Shown here in pieces: positions 35,681 through 44,867 of a DNA stretch of 64,000 nt. Both the position numbers and the translations under genes were made by a program. A model generated the notes under the pieces. It was not told the DNA's origin and made no database searches. It was given only the letters and a program-made list of their open reading frames with translations. Source of the stretch: CAZRZN01 sp964604565 (GTDB taxonomy: Bacteria; Pseudomonadota; Alphaproteobacteria; Rhodobacterales; Rhodobacteraceae); assembly GCA_964604565.1 (NCBI GenBank), contig CAZRZN010000001.1, forward strand, positions 1 through 64,000. Direction: 5' to 3'. Numbering within the stretch: the stretch's first letter is position 1; each line of letters begins with the position of its first letter.

Positions 35681-36328
35681 ATGTATGTCCTGATCGCCCG
35701 CCTTTTCGGCATCGCCCTCTTGGCCCTTTCGACACTGCCTCTCGCCGCCCAGCGCGTCGCCGCAGCCGAAATCATCGTCGCAGGTGGCTGCTTTTGGTGC
35801 GTCGAGGCTGACTTCGAAAAGGTTCGCGGAGTGACAAAGGCCGTCTCTGGCTACACCGGTGGCACGACGGACGATCCGACGTATAACCAGGTCACAGGCG
35901 GCAACACCGGCCATTACGAAGCGGTCGAAATCACCTATGACGAGGATCGCGTGACAGCCCGTCAGCTATACGACCTGTTTTTCCGCTCCATTGATCCCAC
36001 CGATGCCGGGGGCCAGTTCTGCGATCGCGGGGACAGTTACAGAACGGCGATTTTCTATACCGGACCCGAACAGAAGGCCGCCGCCGAGGCCGCAAAAGCC
36101 GACGCGCAATCTGAACTTGGACAGGACATCGTGACGCCGATCCTGCCGGCCAGCACCTTTTTCCGCGCCGAAGACTATCATCAAGACTACTACAAGGGCA
36201 CTAATCGCGTGGTCACCCGGTTTGGCATCGTCCGGCAGAAGGATGCCTACGACCGCTATCGCGAGGCTTGCCAGCGCGACCAACGGGTCAGGGAACTCTG
36301 GGGAAAGGGTGCACCGTTTATCAACTGA
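35681..36328 (+). CDS. msrA: Peptide-methionine (S)-S-oxide reductase MsrA, exported
   Basis: Repairs oxidised methionine (S-sulfoxide). It is 215 residues with a signal peptide (about 1-29), so it acts in the periplasm, unlike the common cytoplasmic MsrA. The active site GCFWC has catalytic Cys37, and GGQFCDRGDSYRTAIF and HQDYY are conserved. The ribosome site AAAGGAG lies 7 nt upstream. The periplasmic electron donor is not encoded nearby. Confidence 0.95.
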   Translation: MYVLIARLFGIALLALSTLPLAAQRVAAAEIIVAGGCFWCVEADFEKVRGVTKAVSGYTGGTTDDPTYNQVTGGNTGHYEAVEITYDEDRVTARQLYDLFFRSIDPTDAGGQFCDRGDSYRTAIFYTGPEQKAAAEAAKADAQSELGQDIVTPILPASTFFRAEDYHQDYYKGTNRVVTRFGIVRQKDAYDRYREACQRDQRVRELWGKGAPFIN

Positions 36329-36398
36329 TTTCGGTCAACTTCCCCAAACTGCGCATCCGGTTATGTTCCCCGTCGCACCACGCGGTCAGACGGATGCA

Positions 36399-37271
36399 TC
36401 ACTGCTTGAAATCCTGCACATCCTTGAGGTCGGGGATCACGTCCGATGCGCCATGGCGCGTGACCACAATGGCCCCGGCAATCATCGCCTGTCCAATCGC
36501 CTGAGCCATGGGCATTCCCCGGTCGAGCCCCGCAAGCACATATCCGGTGAAGGTATCCCCCGCCCCGGTTGTGTCCACCGCCACCACCGGGATCGCGGGG
36601 AACTCCCGCGTTTGACCGGTATCGGTGTTGTACCAACGCGCACCCTGCGCACCCAGTGTGACAATCACATCCCGAACCGGCAGATCAGCTGGCCCCTGTC
36701 CCGTTGCTGCCTCCAGTTGCTCGGCCTCCACCGCGTTGAGAAATAGCAAGTCCAACAAGGGCAACACCGCTTGCACAGCGCGAACATCGAACGGCGCGGC
36801 TGCATATGCGACGCGCATCCCGCGCCCGGAGGCAACCTCGGCAGCGAGTCTTTGCGCGTTTGTCTCGTTCTGCGTCAGGAAAATATCCGCCGCGCCCGCC
36901 TCGTCAAAACCAGCGGCGATATGAGCCTCGCTGATCATGTGATTGGCGCCGGGTAGAAGGATGATATTGTTCTCGCCATCGTCATCCACGGCAATGACCG
37001 CGTTGCCCGTCACCGCGTCGACGGTGGCGATATGACGTGTGTCGACACCATATTCCATCAGCCGCTCAACGGCCCAGGCGCCGTCCCTGCCCACGGCCCC
37101 GATATGCACGCAATGCGCTGCCGCCCTGGCCGCTGCCACGGACATGTTGGCACCCTTGCCGCCCAGCCCGCGATGAAAGGACCGCGCGGACAGCGTTTCG
37201 CCGGGACCGGGCAGATGCGGCACCCGGTAGACCAGATCCGCATTGATCGAGCCAAGATTGAAGATCGCCAT
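36399..37271 (-). CDS. PfkB-family carbohydrate kinase (ribokinase-like)
   Basis: A 290-residue sugar kinase. The N-terminal PfkB signature region is GGKGANMSVAAA (about 39-50), and the C-terminal signature DTTGAGDTFTGYVLAGLD contains the catalytic Asp near 243. The sequence is nearest ribokinase in character, but no ribose transport genes adjoin it. ATG at 37271 is used; its leader is the repeat-like TATTTGGAAAGAGAGAAGAAG, which may double as the ribosome site. Confidence 0.9.
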   Translation of the reverse strand: MAIFNLGSINADLVYRVPHLPGPGETLSARSFHRGLGGKGANMSVAAARAAAHCVHIGAVGRDGAWAVERLMEYGVDTRHIATVDAVTGNAVIAVDDDGENNIILLPGANHMISEAHIAAGFDEAGAADIFLTQNETNAQRLAAEVASGRGMRVAYAAAPFDVRAVQAVLPLLDLLFLNAVEAEQLEAATGQGPADLPVRDVIVTLGAQGARWYNTDTGQTREFPAIPVVAVDTTGAGDTFTGYVLAGLDRGMPMAQAIGQAMIAGAIVVTRHGASDVIPDLKDVQDFKQ

Positions 37272-37312
37272 CTTGCTTCTTCTCTCTTTCCAAATACTCA
37301 AATCCGACGTTG
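37272..37312 (-). repeat. TATTTGGAAAGAGAGAAGAAG repeat-like leader upstream of the PfkB kinase
   Basis: On the minus strand the 53-bp gap between malic enzyme and the kinase contains GAGTATTTGGAAAGAGAGAA and then GAAG. This matches the tail of the element after hslU (GGAGGTATTT...GGAGAGAAGAA) at most positions. Here it follows the malic enzyme stop, so both copies sit immediately after a gene end on the coding strand. Confidence 0.5.
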
Positions 37313-37324
37313 GGATGCCTTGTC

Positions 37325-39580
37325 TCAGCCGATCTTGCAGGCCGCCAGAACCGCCATGTTAAGAATGTCGTTGGCCGTCATCGAGGTCGAGCAGATCTGG
37401 ATCGACTTGTCGACACCGGCGAGGATCGGACCGATCACCGTGGCACCGGCCATTTCCTGCATCAATTTCACGGAAATCGAGGCGGAATGGCGCGCCGGCA
37501 CGACCAAGATATTCGCGGGGCCGGTCAACCGCTGGAATGGATAATGCTCCTGCGCCTTGACGTTCAGCGCTACGTCCACGGTCATCTCACCTTCGTATTC
37601 GAAACTCACGCCACGCCGGTCCAGAACGCGCGGCGCAAGGTGCATCTTTACCGCGCGCTCAGACACCGGGTAGCCGAAGGTCGAGAAGGACACGAATGCC
37701 ACGCGGGGTTCCAACCCCAGATAGCGCGCGACGCGCGCCGCGCGTTCGGCAATGGTGGCGAGGTCTTCTTCGTCGGGCCATTCATGCACCAATGTATCGG
37801 CGATGAGAACGATCCGCCCCTTGTGCAGCAGGGCCGTCACACCTGCGGCCCCGTGCTCTGCATCCGCGTCAAAAACGTGGTTGATCAATTCCATCACATG
37901 CGCCGATTTCCGGGTTGCGCCGGTGACCAAACCGTCCCCGTGGCCATGTTGCAGCATCAAGGCTGCAAAGACATGCCGGTCGCGGGCCGCGAGACGATGA
38001 ATGTCCTGCCGGTCCATCCCCCTTCTCTGCAATCGTTCGTAGAGGAAGGATTTGTAGGTCTCCAGATGGGTGGTATTGGCCGCGTTGACCACTTCCAGCT
38101 CGCGCACAGCATCGGCCAGCCCGGCCGCCTCGAGCTTTTGCTTTACATCCGCTGACCGCCCGACGACCAAGGCCTTGCCAAGGCCGGAACGCTGATACAT
38201 CACCGCGGCCCGCAGGATCCTTGGATCGTCCCCTTCGGCAAAGATCATGCGTGCTTGTGCTGCCCGCGCCCGCGCGTTTATCGACCGCAGGATGGAGGCC
38301 GTGGGATCCATCCGACCCTGCAACATGTGCTCATAGGCTTCCATGTCGATGATCGGCCGGCGCGCAGCACCTGTATCCATACCCGCCCGGGCGACAGCCG
38401 GCGGAATGCGATGGATCAGACGCGGATCAAACGGCGTGGGAATGATGTAATCGCGCCCGAAGGACAACGATTTGCCATAGGCCAGCGCAACCTCATCCGG
38501 CACATCCTCGCGGGCGAGCGCAGCCAACGCCTGTGCGCAGGCGATCTTCATCTCGTCGTTGATGGCGCGGGCATGAATGTCCAGCGCCCCACGAAAAAGG
38601 TAGGGGAAGCCAAGCACATTGTTGACCTGATTGGGATAATCCGACCGCCCGGTGGCAACGATCGCATCTACCCGCACCTCATGCGCTTCTTCCGGGGTGA
38701 TCTCCGGATCCGGGTTCGCCATGGCGAAAATCACCGGATTGTCGGCCATGCTGGCGACCATCTCCTGCGTCACGGCACCTCTGACGGACACGCCTAGAAA
38801 CACATCTGCGTCGACCATCGCATCTTCGAGCGTGCGCAGCTCGGTCTTGATGGCATGGGCCGATTTCCACTGGTTCATCCCATCGACGCGGCCCTGAAAG
38901 ATCACGCCCTTGGTATCGCAAACAATGCAGTTGTCATGCCGCGCGCCCATTCGCTTGAGCAGTTCAATACAGGCAATGCCCGCCGCCCCTGCCCCATTGA
39001 GGACGATCTTCACATCCTCGATCTTCTTGCCTGAGATATGCAGCGCATTCAGAAGACCGGCGGCACAGATCACGGCGGTGCCATGCTGGTCATCATGAAA
39101 GACGGGGATGTCCATCTCTTCCTTGAGCCGCTGCTCGATAATGAAACATTCCGGCGCCTTGATGTCCTCAAGGTTGATGCCGCCAAAGGTCGGTCCCATC
39201 AGGCGAACGGCCTTGCAGAACTCATCGGGATCTTCGGTGTCCAGTTCGATGTCGATGGAATTCACGTCGGCGAAACGTTTGAACAGGACCGCCTTGCCCT
39301 CCATCACCGGTTTGGAACCCAAAGCGCCCAAATTTCCCAGTCCCAGAACGGCTGTCCCGTTAGAGATGACAGCAACAAGATTTCCTTTGTTGGTGTAATC
39401 GTAGGCCGTTTCCGGATTGGCGGCGATTTCCTCGCAAGGCACTGCGACACCCGGAGAATAGGCAAGGCTGAGATCCCGTTGGGTCGTCATGGGAACAGTG
39501 GCCTGCACCTCCCATTTTCCCGGGGTCGGTTCCAGGTGAAAGGCCAGGGCCTCTTCGCGGGTGTATCGGTTCTTGGTCAT
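37325..39580 (-). CDS. maeB: NADP-dependent malic enzyme with C-terminal phosphotransacetylase-like domain
   Basis: Oxidative decarboxylation of malate to pyruvate. The 751-residue product has the long MaeB form: the malic domain (about 1-430, with VFHDDQHGTAV and the NAD(P) motif GAGAAGIAC) is fused to a phosphotransacetylase-like domain (about 430-751), usually regulatory and not catalytic. A strong GGAGGGG precedes the ATG. It is divergent from mutS, with 82 bp between starts. Confidence 0.95.
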   Translation of the reverse strand: MTKNRYTREEALAFHLEPTPGKWEVQATVPMTTQRDLSLAYSPGVAVPCEEIAANPETAYDYTNKGNLVAVISNGTAVLGLGNLGALGSKPVMEGKAVLFKRFADVNSIDIELDTEDPDEFCKAVRLMGPTFGGINLEDIKAPECFIIEQRLKEEMDIPVFHDDQHGTAVICAAGLLNALHISGKKIEDVKIVLNGAGAAGIACIELLKRMGARHDNCIVCDTKGVIFQGRVDGMNQWKSAHAIKTELRTLEDAMVDADVFLGVSVRGAVTQEMVASMADNPVIFAMANPDPEITPEEAHEVRVDAIVATGRSDYPNQVNNVLGFPYLFRGALDIHARAINDEMKIACAQALAALAREDVPDEVALAYGKSLSFGRDYIIPTPFDPRLIHRIPPAVARAGMDTGAARRPIIDMEAYEHMLQGRMDPTASILRSINARARAAQARMIFAEGDDPRILRAAVMYQRSGLGKALVVGRSADVKQKLEAAGLADAVRELEVVNAANTTHLETYKSFLYERLQRRGMDRQDIHRLAARDRHVFAALMLQHGHGDGLVTGATRKSAHVMELINHVFDADAEHGAAGVTALLHKGRIVLIADTLVHEWPDEEDLATIAERAARVARYLGLEPRVAFVSFSTFGYPVSERAVKMHLAPRVLDRRGVSFEYEGEMTVDVALNVKAQEHYPFQRLTGPANILVVPARHSASISVKLMQEMAGATVIGPILAGVDKSIQICSTSMTANDILNMAVLAACKIG

Positions 39581-39662
39581 GTCCCCTCCGTCCGGCGGAT
39601 TTTCGGTTTTCCCCGCTGTTTGACACCTTTAATGTCATGCAAAATCGCCGGGGGAAAGCTGC

Positions 39663-42323
39663 GTGAGCGCTAACAAAACAGCAAAGGAGACCACCGTCAC
39701 GCCGATGATGGCGCAGTACCTTGAGATCAAGGCGCAGTATCCGGACGCGCTGTTGTTCTACCGGATGGGAGATTTCTACGAGCTGTTCTTTGACGACGCG
39801 GTTGCCGCCAGTGCCGCCTTGGACATCGCGCTGACAAAACGCGGAAAACATGCAGGCGACGACATTCCGATGTGCGGCGTGCCAGTCCATTCTGCGGAGA
39901 ATTATCTGCTGACACTGATCCGCAAGGGATTTCGGGTGGCGGTAGGAGAACAGATGGAAAGCCCCGAACAGGCGAAGAAGCGCGGGTCGAAGTCTGTCGT
40001 TCAACGGGATGTAGTGCGCCTTGTGACGCCTGGCACGCTGACTGAGGAAAGTCTGCTGGAGGCGCGCCGCCACAACTACCTTGCCGCGCTTGCCAGGGTG
40101 CGCGATGAATGGGCACTGGCATGGACAGATATCTCGACGGGCGCGTTTCATGTCATGTTCCTTGGCCGAGCGCGAATTGGCGCTGAACTCGCGCGGCTTG
40201 CCCCCTCGGAGGTGTTGACCACAGAAGGCGTGGAACAGGATCTTCGCGAAGTCTTGGGCGATTTGGGTCTGGACCCAACGATCCTTGGCGCGGCCAGCTT
40301 TGATTCCGCGGCTGCGGAAGACCGGCTTCAAAAGCTGTTCAAAGTGCAAACCCTTTCTGGGTTTGGTGCGTTCGGGCGCGCGGAGCTTTCTGCAATGGGC
40401 GCCCTCGTGGATTACCTGGACATTACGCAAAAGGGCCGCTTGCCGATGTTGCTGCCACCGCGGCAGGAACAGGTTTCGCGGATCTTGCAGATCGACGCGG
40501 CCACGCGCCGTAATCTCGAACTGACCCAAAGCTTGCAAGGCGGCCGCACCGGATCGTTGCTGTCCGTGATCGACATGACGGTCACCTCGGCAGGTGCGCG
40601 GCTTCTGGAACGCCGAGTCGGGTCCCCCTCCCGCGATCTTTCGGTGATACAGGAACGGTTGCAGGCCGTTCAATGGGCTGTCGAAGGGACGATGTCGGCA
40701 CCGCTGCGTGACGCACTCAAGCATGTTCCGGATGTTGATCGGGCGCTGTCGAGACTGGCGCTTGACCGGGCCGGACCGAGGGACCTTGCCGCGGTCCGGT
40801 CGGCCATCGCACAGGCAGGTGTGATCGCAATGAACGTGTCCGATCAGGATTTGCCGGATTTGTTGAAACGCTCCTGCGAGGCGCTTTGCGGTCACGAAGC
40901 CTTGCTTGGATTGCTCGACGCCGCATTGGTTGCGGAACCGGGCCTGCGTGTCAGCGATGGCGGTTTCGTCACGCAGGGCTACGACAGTGCGCTGGACGAG
41001 GCGCGGACCCTGCGCGACGAGGGGCGCGGCGTCATTGCGCGGATGCAGGGAGACTATACCCAGGAGACCGGCGTCCCCTCCCTAAAGATCAAGCACAACA
41101 ACGTGCTTGGCTATTTCATCGAGACCACGTCAGTGCATGCGGAAAAAATGTTCGCCTTGTCGGACAGGTTCATTCATCGGCAGACCACGGCCAATCAAGT
41201 CCGTTTCACGACGGTTGAACTGTCAGAGCTTGAACGGCGGATTCTGAACGCTGGGAACGAGGCGCTGGATATCGAACGGCGGATCTTCGAAGAGGTGCGG
41301 GCAGCCATACTGGAAGTGTCCGAGGCGCTCTCTGATCTGGCGCTGGCGCTGGCGGAAATGGATCTGACTCTGGCCTTGGCAGAACTGGCAAGGCAACGGG
41401 ATTGGTGTTTGCCCAAAGTCGATGAAAGCAGGGCCTTTGCCATTCAAGGCGGACGGCATCCAGTGGTTGAGGCATCACTCCGCAGCAGTGGTGCGCCCTT
41501 CATAGCCAATGATTGCGACCTTAGCGCTGGCGCTGACGACGCGGCCCTCACACTGTTGACCGGGCCGAACATGGCGGGCAAGTCCACCTATCTCAGACAG
41601 AACGCATTGATCGCCCTTCTTGCGCAGATGGGCGCCTACGTGCCCGCCCAAGCCGCGCATGTGGGACTGGTCAGCCAGATTTTTTCCCGCGTGGGGGCAA
41701 GCGACGATCTCGCGCGGGGACGGTCCACTTTCATGGTCGAAATGGTCGAAACCGCTGCCATCCTGAACCAGGCGGATGAACAGGCCTTGGTCATTCTCGA
41801 CGAGATCGGGCGTGGAACGGCAACCTATGATGGCCTGTCGATTGCCTGGGCCACCTTGGAACATCTTCAGGCGGTCAATCGGGTGCGCGGGTTGTTCGCG
41901 ACGCATTACCATGAACTGACCGTGTTGGCTGGCAGATTGCAGGGTGTGAAGAATGCGACCGTGGCCGTCAAGGAATGGAACGGCGAAGTGATCTTTCTGC
42001 ACGAGGTGCGGGAGGGTGCAGCCGACCGGTCCTACGGGGTGCAGGTCGCTCAACTGGCAGGCCTTCCCGCACCGGTGATCCTGCGCGCGCGTGACATTCT
42101 GGACGCGCTTGAAAAGGGCGAACGGGACAGGGCAGCGCCCAAGGCACTGATTGATGACCTGCCCCTCTTTTCCGCGGCCGCCCGTATGCCTGACAAGGTT
42201 TCACGGGAAACATCGCAGGTCGAAACGCTTTTGCAAACGCTTGTGCCGGACGAAATGTCACCCAGAGAGGCGATTCAGGCGATCTATGAGCTCAAAGCCT
42301 TGTTGAAGGAAAAACCGGCCTGA
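39663..42323 (+). CDS. mutS: DNA mismatch repair protein MutS
   Basis: Recognises mismatches to start repair; 886 residues. Mismatch-binding FYELFF is at 38-43, Walker A GPNMAGKST near 634, and Walker B ILDEIGRGTATYDG downstream. Start is GTG at 39663 with GGGGGAAA upstream; no ATG fits better. The C-terminal tail encodes VSRETSQ through GTTTCACGGGAAAC, a one-mismatch parS-like sequence. Confidence 0.97.
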   Translation: MSANKTAKETTVTPMMAQYLEIKAQYPDALLFYRMGDFYELFFDDAVAASAALDIALTKRGKHAGDDIPMCGVPVHSAENYLLTLIRKGFRVAVGEQMESPEQAKKRGSKSVVQRDVVRLVTPGTLTEESLLEARRHNYLAALARVRDEWALAWTDISTGAFHVMFLGRARIGAELARLAPSEVLTTEGVEQDLREVLGDLGLDPTILGAASFDSAAAEDRLQKLFKVQTLSGFGAFGRAELSAMGALVDYLDITQKGRLPMLLPPRQEQVSRILQIDAATRRNLELTQSLQGGRTGSLLSVIDMTVTSAGARLLERRVGSPSRDLSVIQERLQAVQWAVEGTMSAPLRDALKHVPDVDRALSRLALDRAGPRDLAAVRSAIAQAGVIAMNVSDQDLPDLLKRSCEALCGHEALLGLLDAALVAEPGLRVSDGGFVTQGYDSALDEARTLRDEGRGVIARMQGDYTQETGVPSLKIKHNNVLGYFIETTSVHAEKMFALSDRFIHRQTTANQVRFTTVELSELERRILNAGNEALDIERRIFEEVRAAILEVSEALSDLALALAEMDLTLALAELARQRDWCLPKVDESRAFAIQGGRHPVVEASLRSSGAPFIANDCDLSAGADDAALTLLTGPNMAGKSTYLRQNALIALLAQMGAYVPAQAAHVGLVSQIFSRVGASDDLARGRSTFMVEMVETAAILNQADEQALVILDEIGRGTATYDGLSIAWATLEHLQAVNRVRGLFATHYHELTVLAGRLQGVKNATVAVKEWNGEVIFLHEVREGAADRSYGVQVAQLAGLPAPVILRARDILDALEKGERDRAAPKALIDDLPLFSAAARMPDKVSRETSQVETLLQTLVPDEMSPREAIQAIYELKALLKEKPA
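42198..42211. other. Degenerate parS-like site in mutS
   Basis: GTTTCACGGGAAAC differs by one base (G for T) from the parS core GTTTCACGTGAAAC, which breaks the palindrome. It encodes VSRET, the same peptide that true parS sites encode in rsmG and coaE here. It may be a decayed or weak ParB site about 12 kb from the candidate origin. Confidence 0.4.
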
Positions 42324-42367
42324 AGCCAAGGCGCCAAGTGATCGGATCCCGCAATCCCTATGTGTGG

Positions 42368-42399
42368 ATCGGGCGGAGCCAGCTTGTGGTCCGCCCGGT
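42368..42399. terminator. Terminator-like hairpin between mutS and grpE
   Basis: CGGGCGGA (42370-42377) pairs with TCCGCCCG (42390-42397) around a 12-nt loop. It lies in the 81-bp gap between the convergent mutS and grpE stops. No T tract follows on either strand, so it may be a weak or Rho-assisted terminator. Confidence 0.45.
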
Positions 42400-42404
42400 T
42401 CGCG

Positions 42405-42968
42405 TCAGGATGCGGGTGTGGAACTTACGCCGACCTGTGCCGGCCGCAACAGGCGATCATAGAGCATGAACCCCTCTGCGGAGACCTGAATGATCTCTCC
42501 GGCGCGGGTCCCGGGAACCGGTGCCTCGAACATCGCTTCGTGTTCCTTGGGATCGAAGCGATCACCGACCTGCGGGGTGATCCGCGTGACACCATGCCGG
42601 TCGAAAACAGCCATCAATTCTTTCAAGGTCAACTCGACGCCTTCTACGAGGGCGGTTGTTGCCTCTCCTTCGCTTTCCTTGGCCACGGCAAGCGCGCGAT
42701 TGAGATTGTCGTACACAGGGAGAAGGTCACGCGCGATCCGCGTTCCGCCGTAGGCCTGTGCCTCCCGTCTGTCCTTGTCTGCGCGTTTGCGGGCATTTTC
42801 CGCGTCCGCCAGGGCGCGCATGAAACGGTCCTTGTAATCGTCCCGTTCAGCGCGGAGTGTTTCTAACGCAAGTGCGATATCATCGATCTCCTCGGTCAAC
42901 TCAGCCTGTTCTTCATCGGCGGCTGCGTCGATGTCGTCAAGAAAATCATCCTTTTTCGGGTCTGCCAT
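42405..42968 (-). CDS. grpE: Nucleotide exchange factor GrpE
   Basis: Promotes ADP release from DnaK; 187 residues. A long acidic N-terminal helix (about 1-60, DEEQAELTEEIDDIALALETLRAERDD) is followed by the conserved RADKDRREAQAYGGTRIARDLLPVYDNL and the C-terminal beta domain ending YDRLLRPAQVGVS. It lies 10 bp after hrcA in the same operon, a standard heat-shock pairing. Confidence 0.96.
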   Translation of the reverse strand: MADPKKDDFLDDIDAAADEEQAELTEEIDDIALALETLRAERDDYKDRFMRALADAENARKRADKDRREAQAYGGTRIARDLLPVYDNLNRALAVAKESEGEATTALVEGVELTLKELMAVFDRHGVTRITPQVGDRFDPKEHEAMFEAPVPGTRAGEIIQVSAEGFMLYDRLLRPAQVGVSSTPAS

Positions 42969-42978
42969 GCCTTCACCT

Positions 42979-44043
42979 CTAACTCCGGTCAGCGATCATT
43001 CGACCAACCAGTTGAGCCGTATAGTCCACGATCGGAACGATCCGACCGTAATTGAGGCGCGTCGGGCCGATTACCCCTACCGCACCAATGATCTTTCGGT
43101 CTGCGTTCATATATGGAGAGACCACCAGAGAGGAACCCGAAAGTGAGAAAAGTTTGTTCTCCGAACCTATAAAAATGCGAACGCCCTCTCCCTCATCGGT
43201 GAGTTCGAGGAAATCAGCGATGTCCCGCTTGCGTTCAAGATCATCAAAGAGGCTGCGGATCCGGTCAAGTTCATCCTGAGCGGACTCATCACCGAGCAGA
43301 TTCGCCCTGCCCCGCACGATCAGCCGCTCTGCACTGTCGCCGGAGCCATCCCAGACAGCTATGCCTGCATCGATCAGTTGCGCGGCGATCCCGTCAATTT
43401 CGCGCCGCCGTCTCGAAATTTCATCCTGCATCGTCTTGCGAAGATCCGTCAGGGTGCGTCCCTCGACCAGTGCATTCGTGAAATTCGCGGCCTCGCGCAT
43501 CGCGCTGGGGGTCAAGCCCGGAGGCGGTGTGAACACCCGGTTTTCAACATGTCCATCGGCAAAGACGATGACAACCAACGCGCGGTCCTTCGCCAAACTC
43601 ACGAATTCGATATGTTTTAGAGGCGCCTCGTGTTTTGGCGTGAGGACCAGCGAAGCCCCGTGAGACACGCCGGACAAGGCCGATCCAACGGCATCCAGCA
43701 GACCGGAAACATCCCCTGAATTGCTGCCGAGCGTGGCGTCCAGCTTTTGCCGGTCCTCGTCTTCGAGGTTTCGCACCTCCAGAAGGCTGTCGACGAACAT
43801 CCGCAGACCCATCTGCGTCGGAATGCGCCCTGCTGAGACATGCGGACTGTCCAGCAGACCGAGGTATTCAAGGTCTTGCATGACATTCCGGATCGTGGCT
43901 GCGGAAACCTTTTCCGACAGGCTGCGGGTTAGCGTCCGCGAGCCGACGGGCCCACCGCTCGCAAGATACCCTTCGACCACGCGGCGAAAGACCTCGCGCG
44001 AGCGATCGTTCATCTGGGATAGAAGTTCACTGGCCTCAATCAT
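42979..44043 (-). CDS. hrcA: Heat-inducible transcription repressor HrcA
   Basis: Represses heat-shock operons by binding CIRCE; 354 residues. The N-terminal winged helix includes VVEGYLASGGPVGSRTLTRSLSEKVSAATIRNVMQDLEYLGLL (about 22-64). The C-terminal HrcA domain ends LNYGRIVPIVDYTAQLVG. No CIRCE element (TTAGCACTC-N9-GAGTGCTAA) was seen in the 110-bp divergent gap before rph, so its targets are elsewhere. Confidence 0.96.
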   Translation of the reverse strand: MIEASELLSQMNDRSREVFRRVVEGYLASGGPVGSRTLTRSLSEKVSAATIRNVMQDLEYLGLLDSPHVSAGRIPTQMGLRMFVDSLLEVRNLEDEDRQKLDATLGSNSGDVSGLLDAVGSALSGVSHGASLVLTPKHEAPLKHIEFVSLAKDRALVVIVFADGHVENRVFTPPPGLTPSAMREAANFTNALVEGRTLTDLRKTMQDEISRRRREIDGIAAQLIDAGIAVWDGSGDSAERLIVRGRANLLGDESAQDELDRIRSLFDDLERKRDIADFLELTDEGEGVRIFIGSENKLFSLSGSSLVVSPYMNADRKIIGAVGVIGPTRLNYGRIVPIVDYTAQLVGRMIADRS

Positions 44044-44153
44044 TTTTTTCCCTCTCGGACCTCATTAAAGAGCGCCGGTCCAAGACGTCAATCGGGGTTG
44101 CATATCTGGGCTGCGGCTGTCTATCCCGGTTTCGATCATACAAGGGATGCACC

Positions 44154-44867
44154 ATGCGACCATCGGGACGACAGTTAAGCCAAATGCGTGAGGTTTCAAT
44201 TGAAACCGGCGTTGCGAAACATGCGGAAGGATCATGCATGATCCGCATGGGGGAGACGCATGTTCTTTGCACAGCGTCACTCGAAGAACGGGTGCCCCCG
44301 TTCATCAAGGGGTCCGGGCAAGGGTGGGTCACCGCTGAATATGGAATGTTGCCGCGGTCTACCTCCACCCGGATGCGCCGCGAGGCGCAGGCCGGCAAAC
44401 AAGGCGGCCGCACCGTGGAAATCCAGAGGTTGATCGGCAGGGCCCTGCGCGCGGGTGTGGATCGCAACGCGCTGGGCGAACGCCAGATCACGGTGGATTG
44501 CGACGTGATTCAGGCGGACGGTGGAACGCGTTGCGCCTCGATCACCGGGGGCTGGGTGGCGCTTCGTCTTGCGGTGAACAAGCTGATCAAGGCTGGTGAT
44601 ATCATCACGGATCCGTTGGTGTCCGAAGTGGCTGCCGTGAGTTGCGGGATCTATGCCGGACAGCCGGTGCTCGATCTGGATTACCCCGAAGACAGCGAAG
44701 CAGGCGTGGACGGAAACTTCATCCTGCGGGGCGACGGTCGTTTGATCGAGGTTCAGATGAGCGCCGAGGGATCGACCTATTCGCGCGACGACATGGGCAA
44801 ACTCATGGATCTTGCGGAGTTGGGCGTCGCCGAGCTTGTCGCCGCACAGCGGGCAGCCGTGGGATGA
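44154..44867 (+). CDS. rph: Ribonuclease PH
   Basis: A phosphorolytic 3'-5' exoribonuclease that trims tRNA precursors; 237 residues. The family start RPSGRQLSQMREVSIETGV and GSCMIRMGETHVLCTAS are intact. The block RTVEIQRLIGRALRAGVD and phosphate-binding region DVIQADGGTR are present. AAGGGA precedes the ATG. Its stop overlaps rdgB by ATGA. Confidence 0.96.
   Translation: MRPSGRQLSQMREVSIETGVAKHAEGSCMIRMGETHVLCTASLEERVPPFIKGSGQGWVTAEYGMLPRSTSTRMRREAQAGKQGGRTVEIQRLIGRALRAGVDRNALGERQITVDCDVIQADGGTRCASITGGWVALRLAVNKLIKAGDIITDPLVSEVAAVSCGIYAGQPVLDLDYPEDSEAGVDGNFILRGDGRLIEVQMSAEGSTYSRDDMGKLMDLAELGVAELVAAQRAAVG

Noticed and set aside
36353..36397. GCATCCG/CGGATGC inverted repeat between msrA and the PfkB gene
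   Set aside because: The 31-nt loop and 7-bp stem make it a weak terminator; no T tract.
44044..44153. CIRCE element between hrcA and rph
   Set aside because: Searched for TTAGCACTC/GAGTGCTAA; nothing similar was found.
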